In this document: positions 17,071 through 25,603 of the stretch, one piece after another
Numbering within the stretch: the stretch's first letter is position 1
Layout: every line of letters begins with the position of its first letter
Position numbers and translations under genes: made by a program
Notes under the pieces: generated by a model
Told to the model about the DNA's origin: nothing
What the model saw: only the letters and a program-made list of their open reading frames with translations
Databases searched by the model: none
Source: CAYPJE01 sp964410945
GTDB lineage: Bacteria > Fidelibacterota > Marinisomatia > Marinisomatales > TCS56
NCBI GenBank assembly: GCA_964410945.1
Contig: CAYPJE010000004.1
Span: 74,196 to 138,195 of the forward strand
Direction of reading: 5' to 3'
DNA length: 64,000 nt

Positions 17071-18909
17071 ATGGGAATGATGACTCATATGCGCGACCGG
17101 ATGCACGTTGTACTCTGGGCTTTGCTGATATTATTTTTACTTAGCATGACCATTGGCGGTCTGGTGGGTGGTGCCAATGTAATTGATGAATTACTGGGAA
17201 AAGTCGATCCACGGAAAGCCATTGGAGTGGTCAACGGAACCAACATTTCTCCCGATGATTTTATGCAGATGGTCAGTGCCGAAATGGACCAGTACCGTTA
17301 CAGCGGCCAGGAAATCACCGATCAGCGGATCAATCAGATTCGCGAGGGGATTTGGGACCGGATGGTAACTCAGATACTGATCAGCGATTACCTAGAAGAT
17401 ATTGGCATCGAAGCCACCGATGAGGAAGTTTTATTCCATATCCAGGAAGCGCCACCGGCCTTTTTAACCAGCCTGCCCGATTTTCAGACCAACGGCCAGT
17501 TCGACCAGGCCAAATACCTGCAGGCGGTGATGAATCCACAGGGTAATGAATGGATGCCGGTAGAAAACCACATGCGTTACACCTTCATCCCCAATTTCAA
17601 ACTGGAACAGTATATCAATGCTTCGATCACAGTCAACGAAGAAGAAATCCAAAAAGAATATGCCAAACATAATGTGGAGTATACTGTTTCCGCCCTGCAT
17701 GCGATGACTAATTCCTTCACTGGTGCTGATATCGAACCCACCGACGATGAAATCGCCGGCTATTACAAGGCCAACAGTGATGAATTCCATCAGATTGAAC
17801 ATCGTAACGTCCGTTATGTAAGCTGGCTCAAGACACCTTCTCCCAGCGATACGCTCCGTGCCTATGAACAAGCTTTGGATTTGAAAGACCAGGCTCTGCG
17901 TGGTACTGATTTTGCCACCCTGGCTGATTCATATACCGAAGACCCGGGAAATGCAGTAACCGCTGATTCCGGCCGGGGCGGTTCCCTGGGCTGGTTCGGC
18001 AAGGGACAGATGGTCAAACCATTTGAGGAGGCGGCCTTCAAAGCCCGCGTCGGTGAAGTTGTTGGACCGGTCCTCTCCCAGTTCGGGTATCATGTCATAA
18101 AAGTTATCGATAAGCGGAACAGCGATGGAAAAGAGCAGGTAAATGCTTCCCATATCCTGTTGAAAATCGAGATGGGTTCCAATACCAGGGAAGAGCTGCG
18201 GCGGGCTTCCACCCTGTTCAGTTATGACGCCCTTGATTATGGTTTTGATGCCGCTCTGGACACTCATTCTGTCGATGCCCAGGAGGCCACCAATCTGAAT
18301 ACCAATTCGATCTATGTTGCCGGTCTCGGACAGTTCCGCGGACTGGTTCGTTTTGCCTTCAACACCGAATCGGGTACTATTTCTAATCCATTGGAAAACG
18401 ACAGCCACTATGTCGTTGCCGTTGTTGACAGTATCATCCCGGCCGGGCTTCAACCACTGGAAGTTGTTAAAGAAGCAATCAATGGCAATCTGCGCCAGGA
18501 AAAGCAGAAAGTGGCTGCCCTGGCACTGATCACCGATCTTAAATCCCAACTGGCCCCGGAACTCGAATTTGCCGACCTGGCCGCCGAATCCGATCTGGTT
18601 GAATTGGTTGCCGAAGACACCAAGCCGCTGGCTCGCGGATTCTCATCGGTTGGCCTCAGTAATCAGATCGTAGGCGCCCTGCAGGTCGCCGAACCAGGTG
18701 ATATCATCGGACCGGCGGAAACCATGCGCGGTTATGCCCTGGTACAACTGATCGGCTCAACAACCTTCGATTCCACACAATTTGAAATCCAGCACGACGT
18801 TCTGAAAAATGATTTGATTGGTAAAAAACAAAATCAATTCTACAATGACTGGATTCAAACCATGAAGGATGAAGCGGAAATCGTGGATAACCGAAAGTAT
18901 TATTTCTAG
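17071..18909 (+). CDS. PpiD/SurA-like membrane-anchored peptidylprolyl isomerase
   Basis: The 612-residue protein has one N-terminal membrane anchor (about residues 13-35, VLWALLILFLLSMTIGGLVGG). A SurA_N-type chaperone region comes next (VNGTNISPDDFMQMV, WDRMVTQILISDYLEDIG), then a parvulin-type rotamase domain around 245-355 with GSLGWFGKGQMVKPFEEAAF and FGYHVIKVIDKR. A second parvulin-like region follows (NASHILLKIE). PpiD acts at the outer face of the inner membrane on proteins leaving the Sec translocon. It is monocistronic, with an intrinsic terminator at 18929-18958. Confidence 0.9.
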   Translation: MGMMTHMRDRMHVVLWALLILFLLSMTIGGLVGGANVIDELLGKVDPRKAIGVVNGTNISPDDFMQMVSAEMDQYRYSGQEITDQRINQIREGIWDRMVTQILISDYLEDIGIEATDEEVLFHIQEAPPAFLTSLPDFQTNGQFDQAKYLQAVMNPQGNEWMPVENHMRYTFIPNFKLEQYINASITVNEEEIQKEYAKHNVEYTVSALHAMTNSFTGADIEPTDDEIAGYYKANSDEFHQIEHRNVRYVSWLKTPSPSDTLRAYEQALDLKDQALRGTDFATLADSYTEDPGNAVTADSGRGGSLGWFGKGQMVKPFEEAAFKARVGEVVGPVLSQFGYHVIKVIDKRNSDGKEQVNASHILLKIEMGSNTREELRRASTLFSYDALDYGFDAALDTHSVDAQEATNLNTNSIYVAGLGQFRGLVRFAFNTESGTISNPLENDSHYVVAVVDSIIPAGLQPLEVVKEAINGNLRQEKQKVAALALITDLKSQLAPELEFADLAAESDLVELVAEDTKPLARGFSSVGLSNQIVGALQVAEPGDIIGPAETMRGYALVQLIGSTTFDSTQFEIQHDVLKNDLIGKKQNQFYNDWIQTMKDEAEIVDNRKYYF

Positions 18910-18928
18910 TAACTAATATTATTCGCTG

Positions 18929-18958
18929 AAAAAAGGCGTGCACCTGCACGCCTTTTTT
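18929..18958 (+). terminator. Intrinsic terminator after the PpiD-like gene
   Basis: A GC-rich hairpin, GGCGTGCA/TGCACGCC, is preceded by six A and followed by six T, twenty bases after the stop codon. The A run also allows some function on the other strand. Confidence 0.9.
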
Positions 18959-19127
18959 ATTTTTACGGAAAACCCTTATTTTATTTTTAGCCTTAATCAT
19001 TTAGCGTTCGTAAATTATTCCGTTAGTTGAATTTTTATACAGCATTTCAGCACCCGAAACACAAGATTGACAGTGCAAGTATCCATATCAAGATTCGATT
19101 ATTTCTCTTCCCAAGATATTCACTCGC

Positions 19128-19148
19128 GCCGGTTACTACCGAACCGGC
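19128..19148. other. Small hairpin upstream of the thiolase unit
   Basis: GCCGGTT and AACCGGC form a perfect 7-bp stem around a 7-nt loop, 31 bases before the start of the 46-codon ORF. It may be a leader structure or an operator. The rest of the 18959-19179 interval shows no clear gene. Confidence 0.4.
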
Positions 19149-19179
19149 AACCACCAAAAACCAATAACAAGGGGACATA

Positions 19180-19320
19180 ATGATTACCTTTAGTGACAAG
19201 CAGCTAAAAACACCGCAGATGATGCGACCAGTCTATCTGGCTTCAGGTGGAATGTCCAAATTTGGCAGCACCGACACCCCGGCGAGAAGCCGGTTCAAAC
19301 TCAAGAAAAGGGGGGCATGA
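19180..19320 (+). CDS. 46-residue ORF resembling a thiolase N-terminus, coupled to the next gene
   Basis: An ATG at 19180 follows an AAGGGG ribosome site with 6-nt spacing and opens a 46-codon frame. Its stop overlaps the start of the first thiolase-like gene as ATGA. The middle of the product, MRPVYLASGGMSKFG, looks like the first beta strand of SCP-x/thiolase proteins, but the frame ends in a basic tail (RFKLKKRGA) instead of continuing. It may be the stub of a third thiolase paralogue joined by deletion to its neighbour, or a leader peptide that couples translation. No independent function is claimed. Confidence 0.5.
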   Translation: MITFSDKQLKTPQMMRPVYLASGGMSKFGSTDTPARSRFKLKKRGA

Positions 19321-20426
19321 TGGATGTCGCTGTATTAGGTGTTGGGTTCTGTGGTTCCTTTCCAAAATCGGAAGGGCTTTCTTATCGTGAGTTGATTCGG
19401 AGGGCAGCCACCCAGGCCTATGCTGATGCTGGTATTGAAGCCTCTGAGCTTGAAGGCGCTGTATCTTGCGAAGAAGACTTCGTCTCAGGCTATTCCATCT
19501 CCGACGAATATGTTCCCGATCAATTAGGTGTGCAGATGAAGTCCGTCTACACCATTTGCGGTGATTTTTTACACGGCCTCTCCTCGGCCACGATGCAACT
19601 CAAGACCGGTCGCTTCAAACTTTTGGCTGTCGAGTCGTATTGCAAAGCCAGCAATATGCTCAATAAGGATGAAGTATTGAACTTTGCCTATGACCCAGTT
19701 TGGAATCGTTTCGATGTCACACCCAACTATTTGGCCGGCATTGAAATGCAACAATTCCTCGAACGTTCTGAGTATTCCGCCGACGATGTGGCTAATGTCG
19801 TCACCGATGCCAAGGCCAAGGGTCTAGCCAATAGTTTAGCGCCCTACGGATCGCATCTACCCAAGAACGAAATTCTTGACGGTCGGTCCGTCGCCAGTCC
19901 AGTGACGGAGTCCATGATTGCTAAGCCGGCCGACGCCGCCGTGGTCTTCGTTCTGGGAACGCAAGAATCGAATATTAAAAAAGCCCGCAAACCGGTCTTC
20001 ATTACGGGTACTGGCTGGAGTTCTGGCAATTCCATCCTGGAACGTAGAGATCACGCAGCCTCGTCTGGAACAGAAGAAGCGACCAAAATGGCTTTTGTCG
20101 AAGCCCAAGTTTCGAATCCTGGCAAAGAATTGGATGCCATCTATGTGTCAGATTTATATGCACACCGAGCCCTCATGCACTTGGATGCCATGGGAATTGA
20201 AGCTGGCTTAAACGAAAAAATTAACCCTGATGGTGGTTCCATATCCATGGGTGATCTTATTGAAGCTAACGGCGGAGCCCGACTTTACGATGCCGTCCTT
20301 CAACTCAGAGGTGAAGCAGGTAGTCACCAATTACCAAATGTTAAACGTGCTGCTGCACAAGGATGGAGAGGACTTCCGACTGATTCCTGTGCCGTTGTCG
20401 TGCTTGATCAAGAAAGGAGGAGCTAA
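19317..20426 (+). CDS. SCP-x/thiolase-like protein lacking the usual catalytic residues
   Basis: The 369-residue protein has the thiolase fold signatures: VAVLGVGFCGSFP at the start, CGDFLHGLSSATMQLKTGRF at residues 81-100, and INPDGGSISMGDLIEANGGA near the C-terminus. The nucleophile position of classical thiolases (CASG) is occupied by the GDFLHG segment, with Cys81 a few residues earlier, and the GHP histidine is replaced by GD. It belongs to a subfamily found next to DUF35 proteins in archaea and some bacteria. Codon choice differs from the neighbours: Leu is mostly CTT, CTC, TTG and TTA, with very little CTG. The next gene starts 2 bp after its stop behind a perfect AGGAGG. Confidence 0.85.
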   Translation: MMDVAVLGVGFCGSFPKSEGLSYRELIRRAATQAYADAGIEASELEGAVSCEEDFVSGYSISDEYVPDQLGVQMKSVYTICGDFLHGLSSATMQLKTGRFKLLAVESYCKASNMLNKDEVLNFAYDPVWNRFDVTPNYLAGIEMQQFLERSEYSADDVANVVTDAKAKGLANSLAPYGSHLPKNEILDGRSVASPVTESMIAKPADAAVVFVLGTQESNIKKARKPVFITGTGWSSGNSILERRDHAASSGTEEATKMAFVEAQVSNPGKELDAIYVSDLYAHRALMHLDAMGIEAGLNEKINPDGGSISMGDLIEANGGARLYDAVLQLRGEAGSHQLPNVKRAAAQGWRGLPTDSCAVVVLDQERRS

Positions 20427-20428
20427 TT

Positions 20429-22624
20429 ATGAGTTCAGCTAATCGAGTAGGTGTTATTGGTGCTGGAATGACTCGTTTCGTTCGTAGGGCGAAAGAAGCT
20501 CCCGGTGAATTGGCGGCAAAAGCAGTAGAAATGGCTTTGGAAGATGCCGGATTAACAATCAACGATATTGATGCCGTTATTCATGGAACTGCTCCTGACG
20601 CGTTTGATGGCGTGCACATGAAAGGTGAACATTTGATCGCCGGTTCTGGCGGCGCTAACAAGCCTTACATGAGACATTTCGTGGGCGGAGGAACAGGCGT
20701 ATTCAGCCCTATTCATGGTTGGATGCACGTAGCCTCCGGCAAATTCAAGACTTGTTTGGTTGTTTGTGAAGAAAAGATGTCCCCATGTGTGCCCCATCCG
20801 GCTGGCGCATTCCTTACAATCTTTGACCACACAACAGAACAACCACTGAAGCTTACATTACTTCATATTTTCGCCATCGAAATGAACCGCTTCATGCACA
20901 AGTATGGCTACACGGAAGAAGAGCTGGCTCGCGTTTCGGTCATTAGTAAAAAGAATGCTATGGGTCATCCTGCCGCGCAGATCGCAAAAGAGACTAGCGT
21001 GGAAGAGGTTATGGCCTCACCTGTTCTTTCCTGGCCCGTCAAACGCCTGGACATCAGCCCGACCTCTGACGGTGCGGTGGCAATCGTCCTGGCCAATGAA
21101 GAAGTCACGCGCAAGCATTGCAAAGCTCCTGCGTATATAGACGGAGTTGGTTTCCGTCTGGATACTGCGTACTGGTGCACACGTGACTTAGCGTATCCCG
21201 AGTACGTGGCCAGAGCGGCTGGCGATGCGTATAAGATGGCAGGAATCTACAACCCAGAAAAAGAAATTGACTTCTGGGAACCATACGATCCCTTTGATTA
21301 CAAAGCTCTTCATCATATGAATGGCTTGCTCCAGGATCCCACGGGAAAGAGAGTCAAAGAGCTTCTGCTTTCAGGCGCATTTGAAAAGGATGGATCGCAT
21401 CCGATCTGCCCCTCCGGCGGAGCCTTGGGTGTGGGTAACCCGATTGCAGCCACCGGTCTCATGAAGATTGCCGAGCTTTACTTCCAATTGACCGGCCAAG
21501 CCGGTGTCCGGCAGTTAAAGGGAGATCTCCAACGCGGTATCGCCCAAGCCTGGGGTGACCTCATGCAGGTAGGTACAGTCGTCATCATGAACGCCGACAA
21601 AGGAACGGTCTCCACGTCGACGCGATGGAAGGAAATGACAAAAGAAAACCTTCCCGGCGGAACGCCCATTAAGGACGTAAAGGAAGTACCGTATGTCGAT
21701 TACCAGCCCGAAATCAATTACTCCTGGGACAATGGTCGGGCTCTAACGACATACCTGGAAGGCTTTAAGGCTGGAAAGATTCGTGGAAGTAAATGTCCAT
21801 TATGTGGGCGCATGATGATTCCGGCACGCGCGTTCTGTGAAGTCTGCAATCTCAAAGAAGTCACAGACTATTACGATCTTCCCGATACGGGTACGGTCAA
21901 AACCTTCACCATTTCAAATGTCGATTGGGATTCATCCATGTTGGGCGATGGCAAAGTGAATATCTTTGCCGTCATCGAAATTGATGGCACCCAGGAAAAC
22001 ATGGGCCTCATTCATCGCATGATGGATGTCGATCCCAAAGATGTGAAAGTCGGCATGCGGGTTAAAGCCGTATGGAAACCGGAAAGCGAACGCACGGGTA
22101 ACATCACGGATTTAAATTATTTCCGTCCCCTCAAGGATGGAGATGCCACCGACGTCAAACCGACACGCGTCAAACCGGTGGAACTCGACTCGGTAACGGC
22201 GAAATCGCATCCGGGAAGAATTCCGTTGGATTATCGTTACACGGCCGGTATTGCGGGTATCAAATTCTATGAGGATTTGTCTCAAGGCAAACTGACCGGT
22301 ACGGAAAGCCCTGAGAGCAAGACGATTCACTTTCCTCCCACACAATTCGATGAAAAGAAAATGTGCAGCATGGATGTGGTCGCCAACGCCAAGGAGATTG
22401 ATCCCAAGAGTGGAAAAATCGTTGGCTACACAGTTGTAACGGAAGACCGCCAGGGGGAAGAACTGGACAAACCGCAGGTGATCGTGCAAGTGGGATTCAA
22501 CGGAGTGCACGGAACGATCTTCGGCAAATTGGATACCGACAACCCCGAAAGTGTCAAAACCGGCATGAACGTGGCCTTGCAGCCTACAAAGGAATGTGGA
22601 CCCAATCACCTGATCTTTAAATAG
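20429..22624 (+). CDS. Thiolase-like protein fused to DUF35 zinc-ribbon/OB-fold domain
   Basis: Residues 1 to about 400 form a thiolase/SCP-x fold (VGVIGAGMTRFVR). The catalytic Cys loop is replaced by VGGGTGVFSP (about 85-94) and the GHP histidine by GNPIAATG (about 335). Residues about 440-560 form a DUF35 domain with a CPLCG...CEVC rubredoxin-like zinc ribbon and an OB fold (GTVKTFTISNVDW). A second OB-like segment fills 590-731. Thiolase-like/DUF35 pairs are known as BbsAB thiolase and as the Ltp2-ChsH2 steroid side-chain aldolase, which also lacks the Cys and His. Acyl-CoA carbon-carbon bond chemistry is therefore plausible, but the substrate is unknown. Confidence 0.87.
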   Translation: MSSANRVGVIGAGMTRFVRRAKEAPGELAAKAVEMALEDAGLTINDIDAVIHGTAPDAFDGVHMKGEHLIAGSGGANKPYMRHFVGGGTGVFSPIHGWMHVASGKFKTCLVVCEEKMSPCVPHPAGAFLTIFDHTTEQPLKLTLLHIFAIEMNRFMHKYGYTEEELARVSVISKKNAMGHPAAQIAKETSVEEVMASPVLSWPVKRLDISPTSDGAVAIVLANEEVTRKHCKAPAYIDGVGFRLDTAYWCTRDLAYPEYVARAAGDAYKMAGIYNPEKEIDFWEPYDPFDYKALHHMNGLLQDPTGKRVKELLLSGAFEKDGSHPICPSGGALGVGNPIAATGLMKIAELYFQLTGQAGVRQLKGDLQRGIAQAWGDLMQVGTVVIMNADKGTVSTSTRWKEMTKENLPGGTPIKDVKEVPYVDYQPEINYSWDNGRALTTYLEGFKAGKIRGSKCPLCGRMMIPARAFCEVCNLKEVTDYYDLPDTGTVKTFTISNVDWDSSMLGDGKVNIFAVIEIDGTQENMGLIHRMMDVDPKDVKVGMRVKAVWKPESERTGNITDLNYFRPLKDGDATDVKPTRVKPVELDSVTAKSHPGRIPLDYRYTAGIAGIKFYEDLSQGKLTGTESPESKTIHFPPTQFDEKKMCSMDVVANAKEIDPKSGKIVGYTVVTEDRQGEELDKPQVIVQVGFNGVHGTIFGKLDTDNPESVKTGMNVALQPTKECGPNHLIFK

Positions 22625-22739
22625 ACTGCAATTAAACTATGGAACTGTTGATCCATCCTTCATGATTCTCGACTTGGCCTGGGTACCAGTCGAGACGCTG
22701 GAGGCGGAATTGCCGGAAGGATTTACTTTCTAGTTCTTA

Positions 22740-22776
22740 ATATGGATGCCATCCCTCGCAGGGATGGCATCCATAA
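22740..22776. repeat. Long perfect palindrome after the thiolase unit
   Basis: TATGGATGCCATCCCT and its exact reverse complement, separated by CGC, form a 16-bp stem. There is no T run, so it is not a standard intrinsic terminator. It may stop transcription between the thiolase unit and the convergent serine hydrolase gene, protect RNA ends, or mark the edge of the acquired segment. Confidence 0.75.
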
Positions 22777-22807
22777 TTCGAGGTCTGTGCGTGATCACAT
22801 TCCATTT

Positions 22808-23830
22808 TTATAAATATAGATCAATAATCTCATCAGCCAGGGGTGCTATACCCGGGTCTCTTCTATTAGTTAAAATAACCACAGAAATCTGATCATCCGG
22901 AAAGCGTTTGTAGACCGTCCTGAAACCGCAGGTACTCCCGGTGTGGAAAATACATCGCTTTCCTTTATAATCCTCGATATACCAGCCATAACCATAACGA
23001 TCAATACCAGGAGTGAAAGCACGCTCCAATGTTTCCTTCGACACCAGCTTGTCGGTGTACAGGGCCTGGTCCCATTTGAACATATCCACCAGGGAAGTAT
23101 AAATACCTCCGTCACCCAGCACCGAGCTGGTCATGCTCTGGTCGTTGAAACGCACTGAATCGCCCTCAACCACATAGCCATAGGCCCGATTCGCTACTTC
23201 CGATATTCCTTTCCGGAAGGCTACAGTATTGGTCATTCCCAATGGATCAAAAATATTTTCTTTCAGATATTCAGCAAAGGACAGTCCACTCACCTGCTCA
23301 ACCACCATTGCCAGTACGGCATAACCGGAATTGCTGTAACGGTATTCCGACCCTGACTCGAAGTATGTACTATCAACGGACTGCATCATCATCAGGACAT
23401 CACGATCCGAAACCGGTACTGTGGCTGTGTCCGGAATCAGGTTTTCGTAGGCGATCAGACCAGAGGAATGTTGCAGGAGATGCTCCATAGTAATCTGGCT
23501 ACCGTATTGGGGAAACGAGGGGAATATCTCGGTTAAGGTTGTGGTTAAATCCAATTTACCCTGGTCAACCAGGATCAACGCCGCCATAGCGGTAAACTGC
23601 TTGGTGACTGATGCCAGCCGGAAATTGGTCTGGGGTATAACCGGGATTCCCTTATCCAGATCGGCTATTCCATAGACTTTGGTCAACACTGGCTCGCCTT
23701 TTAAAATCACCATTACCGCAGCACCGGGACGTTCACCCTGATAATCAGTAAACAGCCGGTCAACCTTTTCTTCAATGCTCTTTGAGCACCCACTTAAAAT
23801 CAGAATAGCCAGAAGCCAGTATTTATTCAT
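22808..23830 (-). CDS. Beta-lactamase-fold serine hydrolase, lipoprotein
   Basis: The 340-residue protein has a lipobox (ILSGC, Cys15), so it should be a lipoprotein. It is a class C beta-lactamase/D-Ala-D-Ala-peptidase-fold enzyme: SVTK at residues 74-77 holds the nucleophile Ser and general base Lys, the Tyr motif is YSNSGY near 162, and HTGSTCGF near 297 replaces the KTG box. The family includes esterases and peptidases, so antibiotic resistance should not be assumed. The acetyltransferase gene lies directly upstream, one base apart. Confidence 0.9.
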   Translation of the reverse strand: MNKYWLLAILILSGCSKSIEEKVDRLFTDYQGERPGAAVMVILKGEPVLTKVYGIADLDKGIPVIPQTNFRLASVTKQFTAMAALILVDQGKLDLTTTLTEIFPSFPQYGSQITMEHLLQHSSGLIAYENLIPDTATVPVSDRDVLMMMQSVDSTYFESGSEYRYSNSGYAVLAMVVEQVSGLSFAEYLKENIFDPLGMTNTVAFRKGISEVANRAYGYVVEGDSVRFNDQSMTSSVLGDGGIYTSLVDMFKWDQALYTDKLVSKETLERAFTPGIDRYGYGWYIEDYKGKRCIFHTGSTCGFRTVYKRFPDDQISVVILTNRRDPGIAPLADEIIDLYL

Positions 23831-23831
23831 T

Positions 23832-24344
23832 TCATTTTCCTGTTACTTCAAATCTGTTGATAGATAAAAGCATGGTGATGGAATCATCGATCATGGCAAC
23901 CTTCTTGAATCCCAGTGACTGATATAGAGTAATGGCCGGATTCCCGGTCTCGACACTAAGGGAGAGGGCCGGAAGACTATTATTTCTGGCACTGTCAATC
24001 AAACCGGTCAGAAGAGCCCTGCCAATACCGCAACGCCGCAGTTCAGGAATAACACCAATTCCGATTTCCGGTGTAAACCGGTCATAGTAACCAAAGGAAT
24101 GATCTTCATCGGTCCACAGCCGGTACCAGGCAGCACCCACAGGTCTGCCATCAACCTCGGCAATCAGCGCGAAATCGCCAACCCGCCCCCAACCACATAG
24201 TATATTGCTGATTTCCGGTAACTGTCGGATTTCTGCCAATTCCTTATCTGGGATTTTACCACTCCAGTTGACAGCCACTCCCAGCATTTCTTTTAAGAAC
24301 TGCATATCACAGCGGGTACCGGTTCGGAATGTGAAATCTCTCAT
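23832..24344 (-). CDS. GNAT-family N-acetyltransferase
   Basis: The 170-residue protein has the GNAT core: a central strand EIGIGVIPELRR, the acetyl-CoA pyrophosphate loop RRCGIGRALL near residue 107, and the C-terminal NPAITLYQSLGFKKV motif near 140. It transfers an acetyl group to an amine, but the substrate is not predictable. It is one base upstream of the serine hydrolase gene on the same strand, so the two are likely co-expressed. Confidence 0.88.
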   Translation of the reverse strand: MRDFTFRTGTRCDMQFLKEMLGVAVNWSGKIPDKELAEIRQLPEISNILCGWGRVGDFALIAEVDGRPVGAAWYRLWTDEDHSFGYYDRFTPEIGIGVIPELRRCGIGRALLTGLIDSARNNSLPALSLSVETGNPAITLYQSLGFKKVAMIDDSITMLLSINRFEVTGK

Positions 24345-24423
24345 CAGCCATCCAAATTGCTATTTAAAATCCGGTTATTATCAGCAGAATAATGATTTCA
24401 GCTTAATGTTCATTCAGCCGTTC

Positions 24424-24612
24424 CTACCGTTCATTGCCACGTTTGAAATTACCAGTGAAACGGGCCATCAGAAGTTGCTGTCCTTTTTCGTCACTTTTTC
24501 CGGCGACAGTGATGAACTTTTCAGCCTTACGACCTTTAAGGATCACAACCTGGCGCCCTTCCCATGATATCAGTACACGGGAATCCTTGGTAATTGAATA
24601 GGTAAATCCCAT
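24424..24612 (-). CDS. Small conserved-looking protein of unknown function
   Basis: The 62-residue ORF starts 9 bp after the SGNH hydrolase stop, with GGGAA just before the ATG, and shares codon style with the neighbours. The product (starting MGFTYSITKDSRVLISW) has regular hydrophobic alternation (VLISW, QVVILKG, KFITVAG), suggesting a small beta-rich domain. No family is recognised. Position and ribosome site make it likelier real than not. Confidence 0.6.
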   Translation of the reverse strand: MGFTYSITKDSRVLISWEGRQVVILKGRKAEKFITVAGKSDEKGQQLLMARFTGNFKRGNER

Positions 24613-24621
24613 GTTTCCCGT

Positions 24622-25473
24622 TCAATTACTGTTTACAAAGTCCCTAATCAAATCCGCTGCCATTCCGGCGGCGGTTTCGTTCAGGTGGAGTAGGTCAGTC
24701 ATCAATAAAAGTCCGTTAGCGGCAGCGATTTCATCAAAACTGCGCCCCAGAATAAAATGGGCAAAGATAGCTTTATACATCGGTGCTCTGAAACCATCAT
24801 CGTAGGACAGACCGGGAACCTGGTCCTGCTCTTCCAGATAGGTCGCCATTTCTTCGCCGAGTGGCAGGTAATCAATTCCATGCCGCTCCGCCGTTTCTTC
24901 GATCATTTTATGGTAGCGCACGGATATCTGGTAAGCGGGATGGGACAAGTCTTCCCCCAGGGGTGGTAATGACAATAAGGCAATACGGGCATCGGTTTCC
25001 GATCTCAACTGTTGGCAAATACTATCCAGGTTCTTCAGGTACCAATCATCTGTCGGCATCTGGGGCAGGCACTTCTTTTTCATCGATATATTGCCGTCCT
25101 CTTCAACCAGTACTCCCTTACAATCGTTTGAACCGATCAGCAGTGTAATATAATCGGGCTGGCAGGCTACGATCTCGTCCAGCCGCTGGAGGACATTCCA
25201 GGCCAGATCACCATTGACACCGGCGTTCACCGTCTGAAATTCGGTTCCCAGCCTTTCACCGAGCAGATCAACATAGTTGGCGCTGACCCGGCCATGGGTG
25301 ATGCTGTTGCCAGCACAAACCACTACCTTTTTTTTATGAAACAGTTGTTTATTCGCCAGGAACCAGGCCGGGTCATTGGCCGGTTTCTTATTGGCCGCAT
25401 TGGTACCATATATAATAATCAGGACCGGAACCATTACCAGTAACCCGATAATTATGATGATTGTCAGTTTCAT
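24622..25473 (-). CDS. Membrane-anchored SGNH/GDSL-type hydrolase
   Basis: The 283-residue protein has an N-terminal membrane anchor (residues 3-22) and an SGNH hydrolase domain: block I GNSITHG with Ser57, block II NAGVNGD with Gly, block III IGSND with Asn, and block V DLLHLNE with Asp and His near 260. These enzymes are esterases or lipases acting on acylated lipids or carbohydrates at the envelope. The small ORF at 24424-24612 follows on the same strand. The 130 bp upstream to the divergent AlkD-like gene should hold both promoters. Confidence 0.88.
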   Translation of the reverse strand: MKLTIIIIIGLLVMVPVLIIIYGTNAANKKPANDPAWFLANKQLFHKKKVVVCAGNSITHGRVSANYVDLLGERLGTEFQTVNAGVNGDLAWNVLQRLDEIVACQPDYITLLIGSNDCKGVLVEEDGNISMKKKCLPQMPTDDWYLKNLDSICQQLRSETDARIALLSLPPLGEDLSHPAYQISVRYHKMIEETAERHGIDYLPLGEEMATYLEEQDQVPGLSYDDGFRAPMYKAIFAHFILGRSFDEIAAANGLLLMTDLLHLNETAAGMAADLIRDFVNSN

Positions 25474-25603
25474 ATTATCTCCCGCTTTGAGTGGATATTA
25501 GCGAGAAGAAATAAACCATACAAAGAGGATTTTCAATTTTTAGTACTGATATAATTTTGAACAAACGTGCGTAATTTCAACAGTTAATTATTGGGAATAC
25601 AAA

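Noticed and set aside
22808..23830. Antibiotic-resistance beta-lactamase
   Set aside because: SxxK, YSN and HTG motifs place it in the broad serine hydrolase/class C-like family, most of whose members are esterases or peptidases, and nothing shows lactamase activity.
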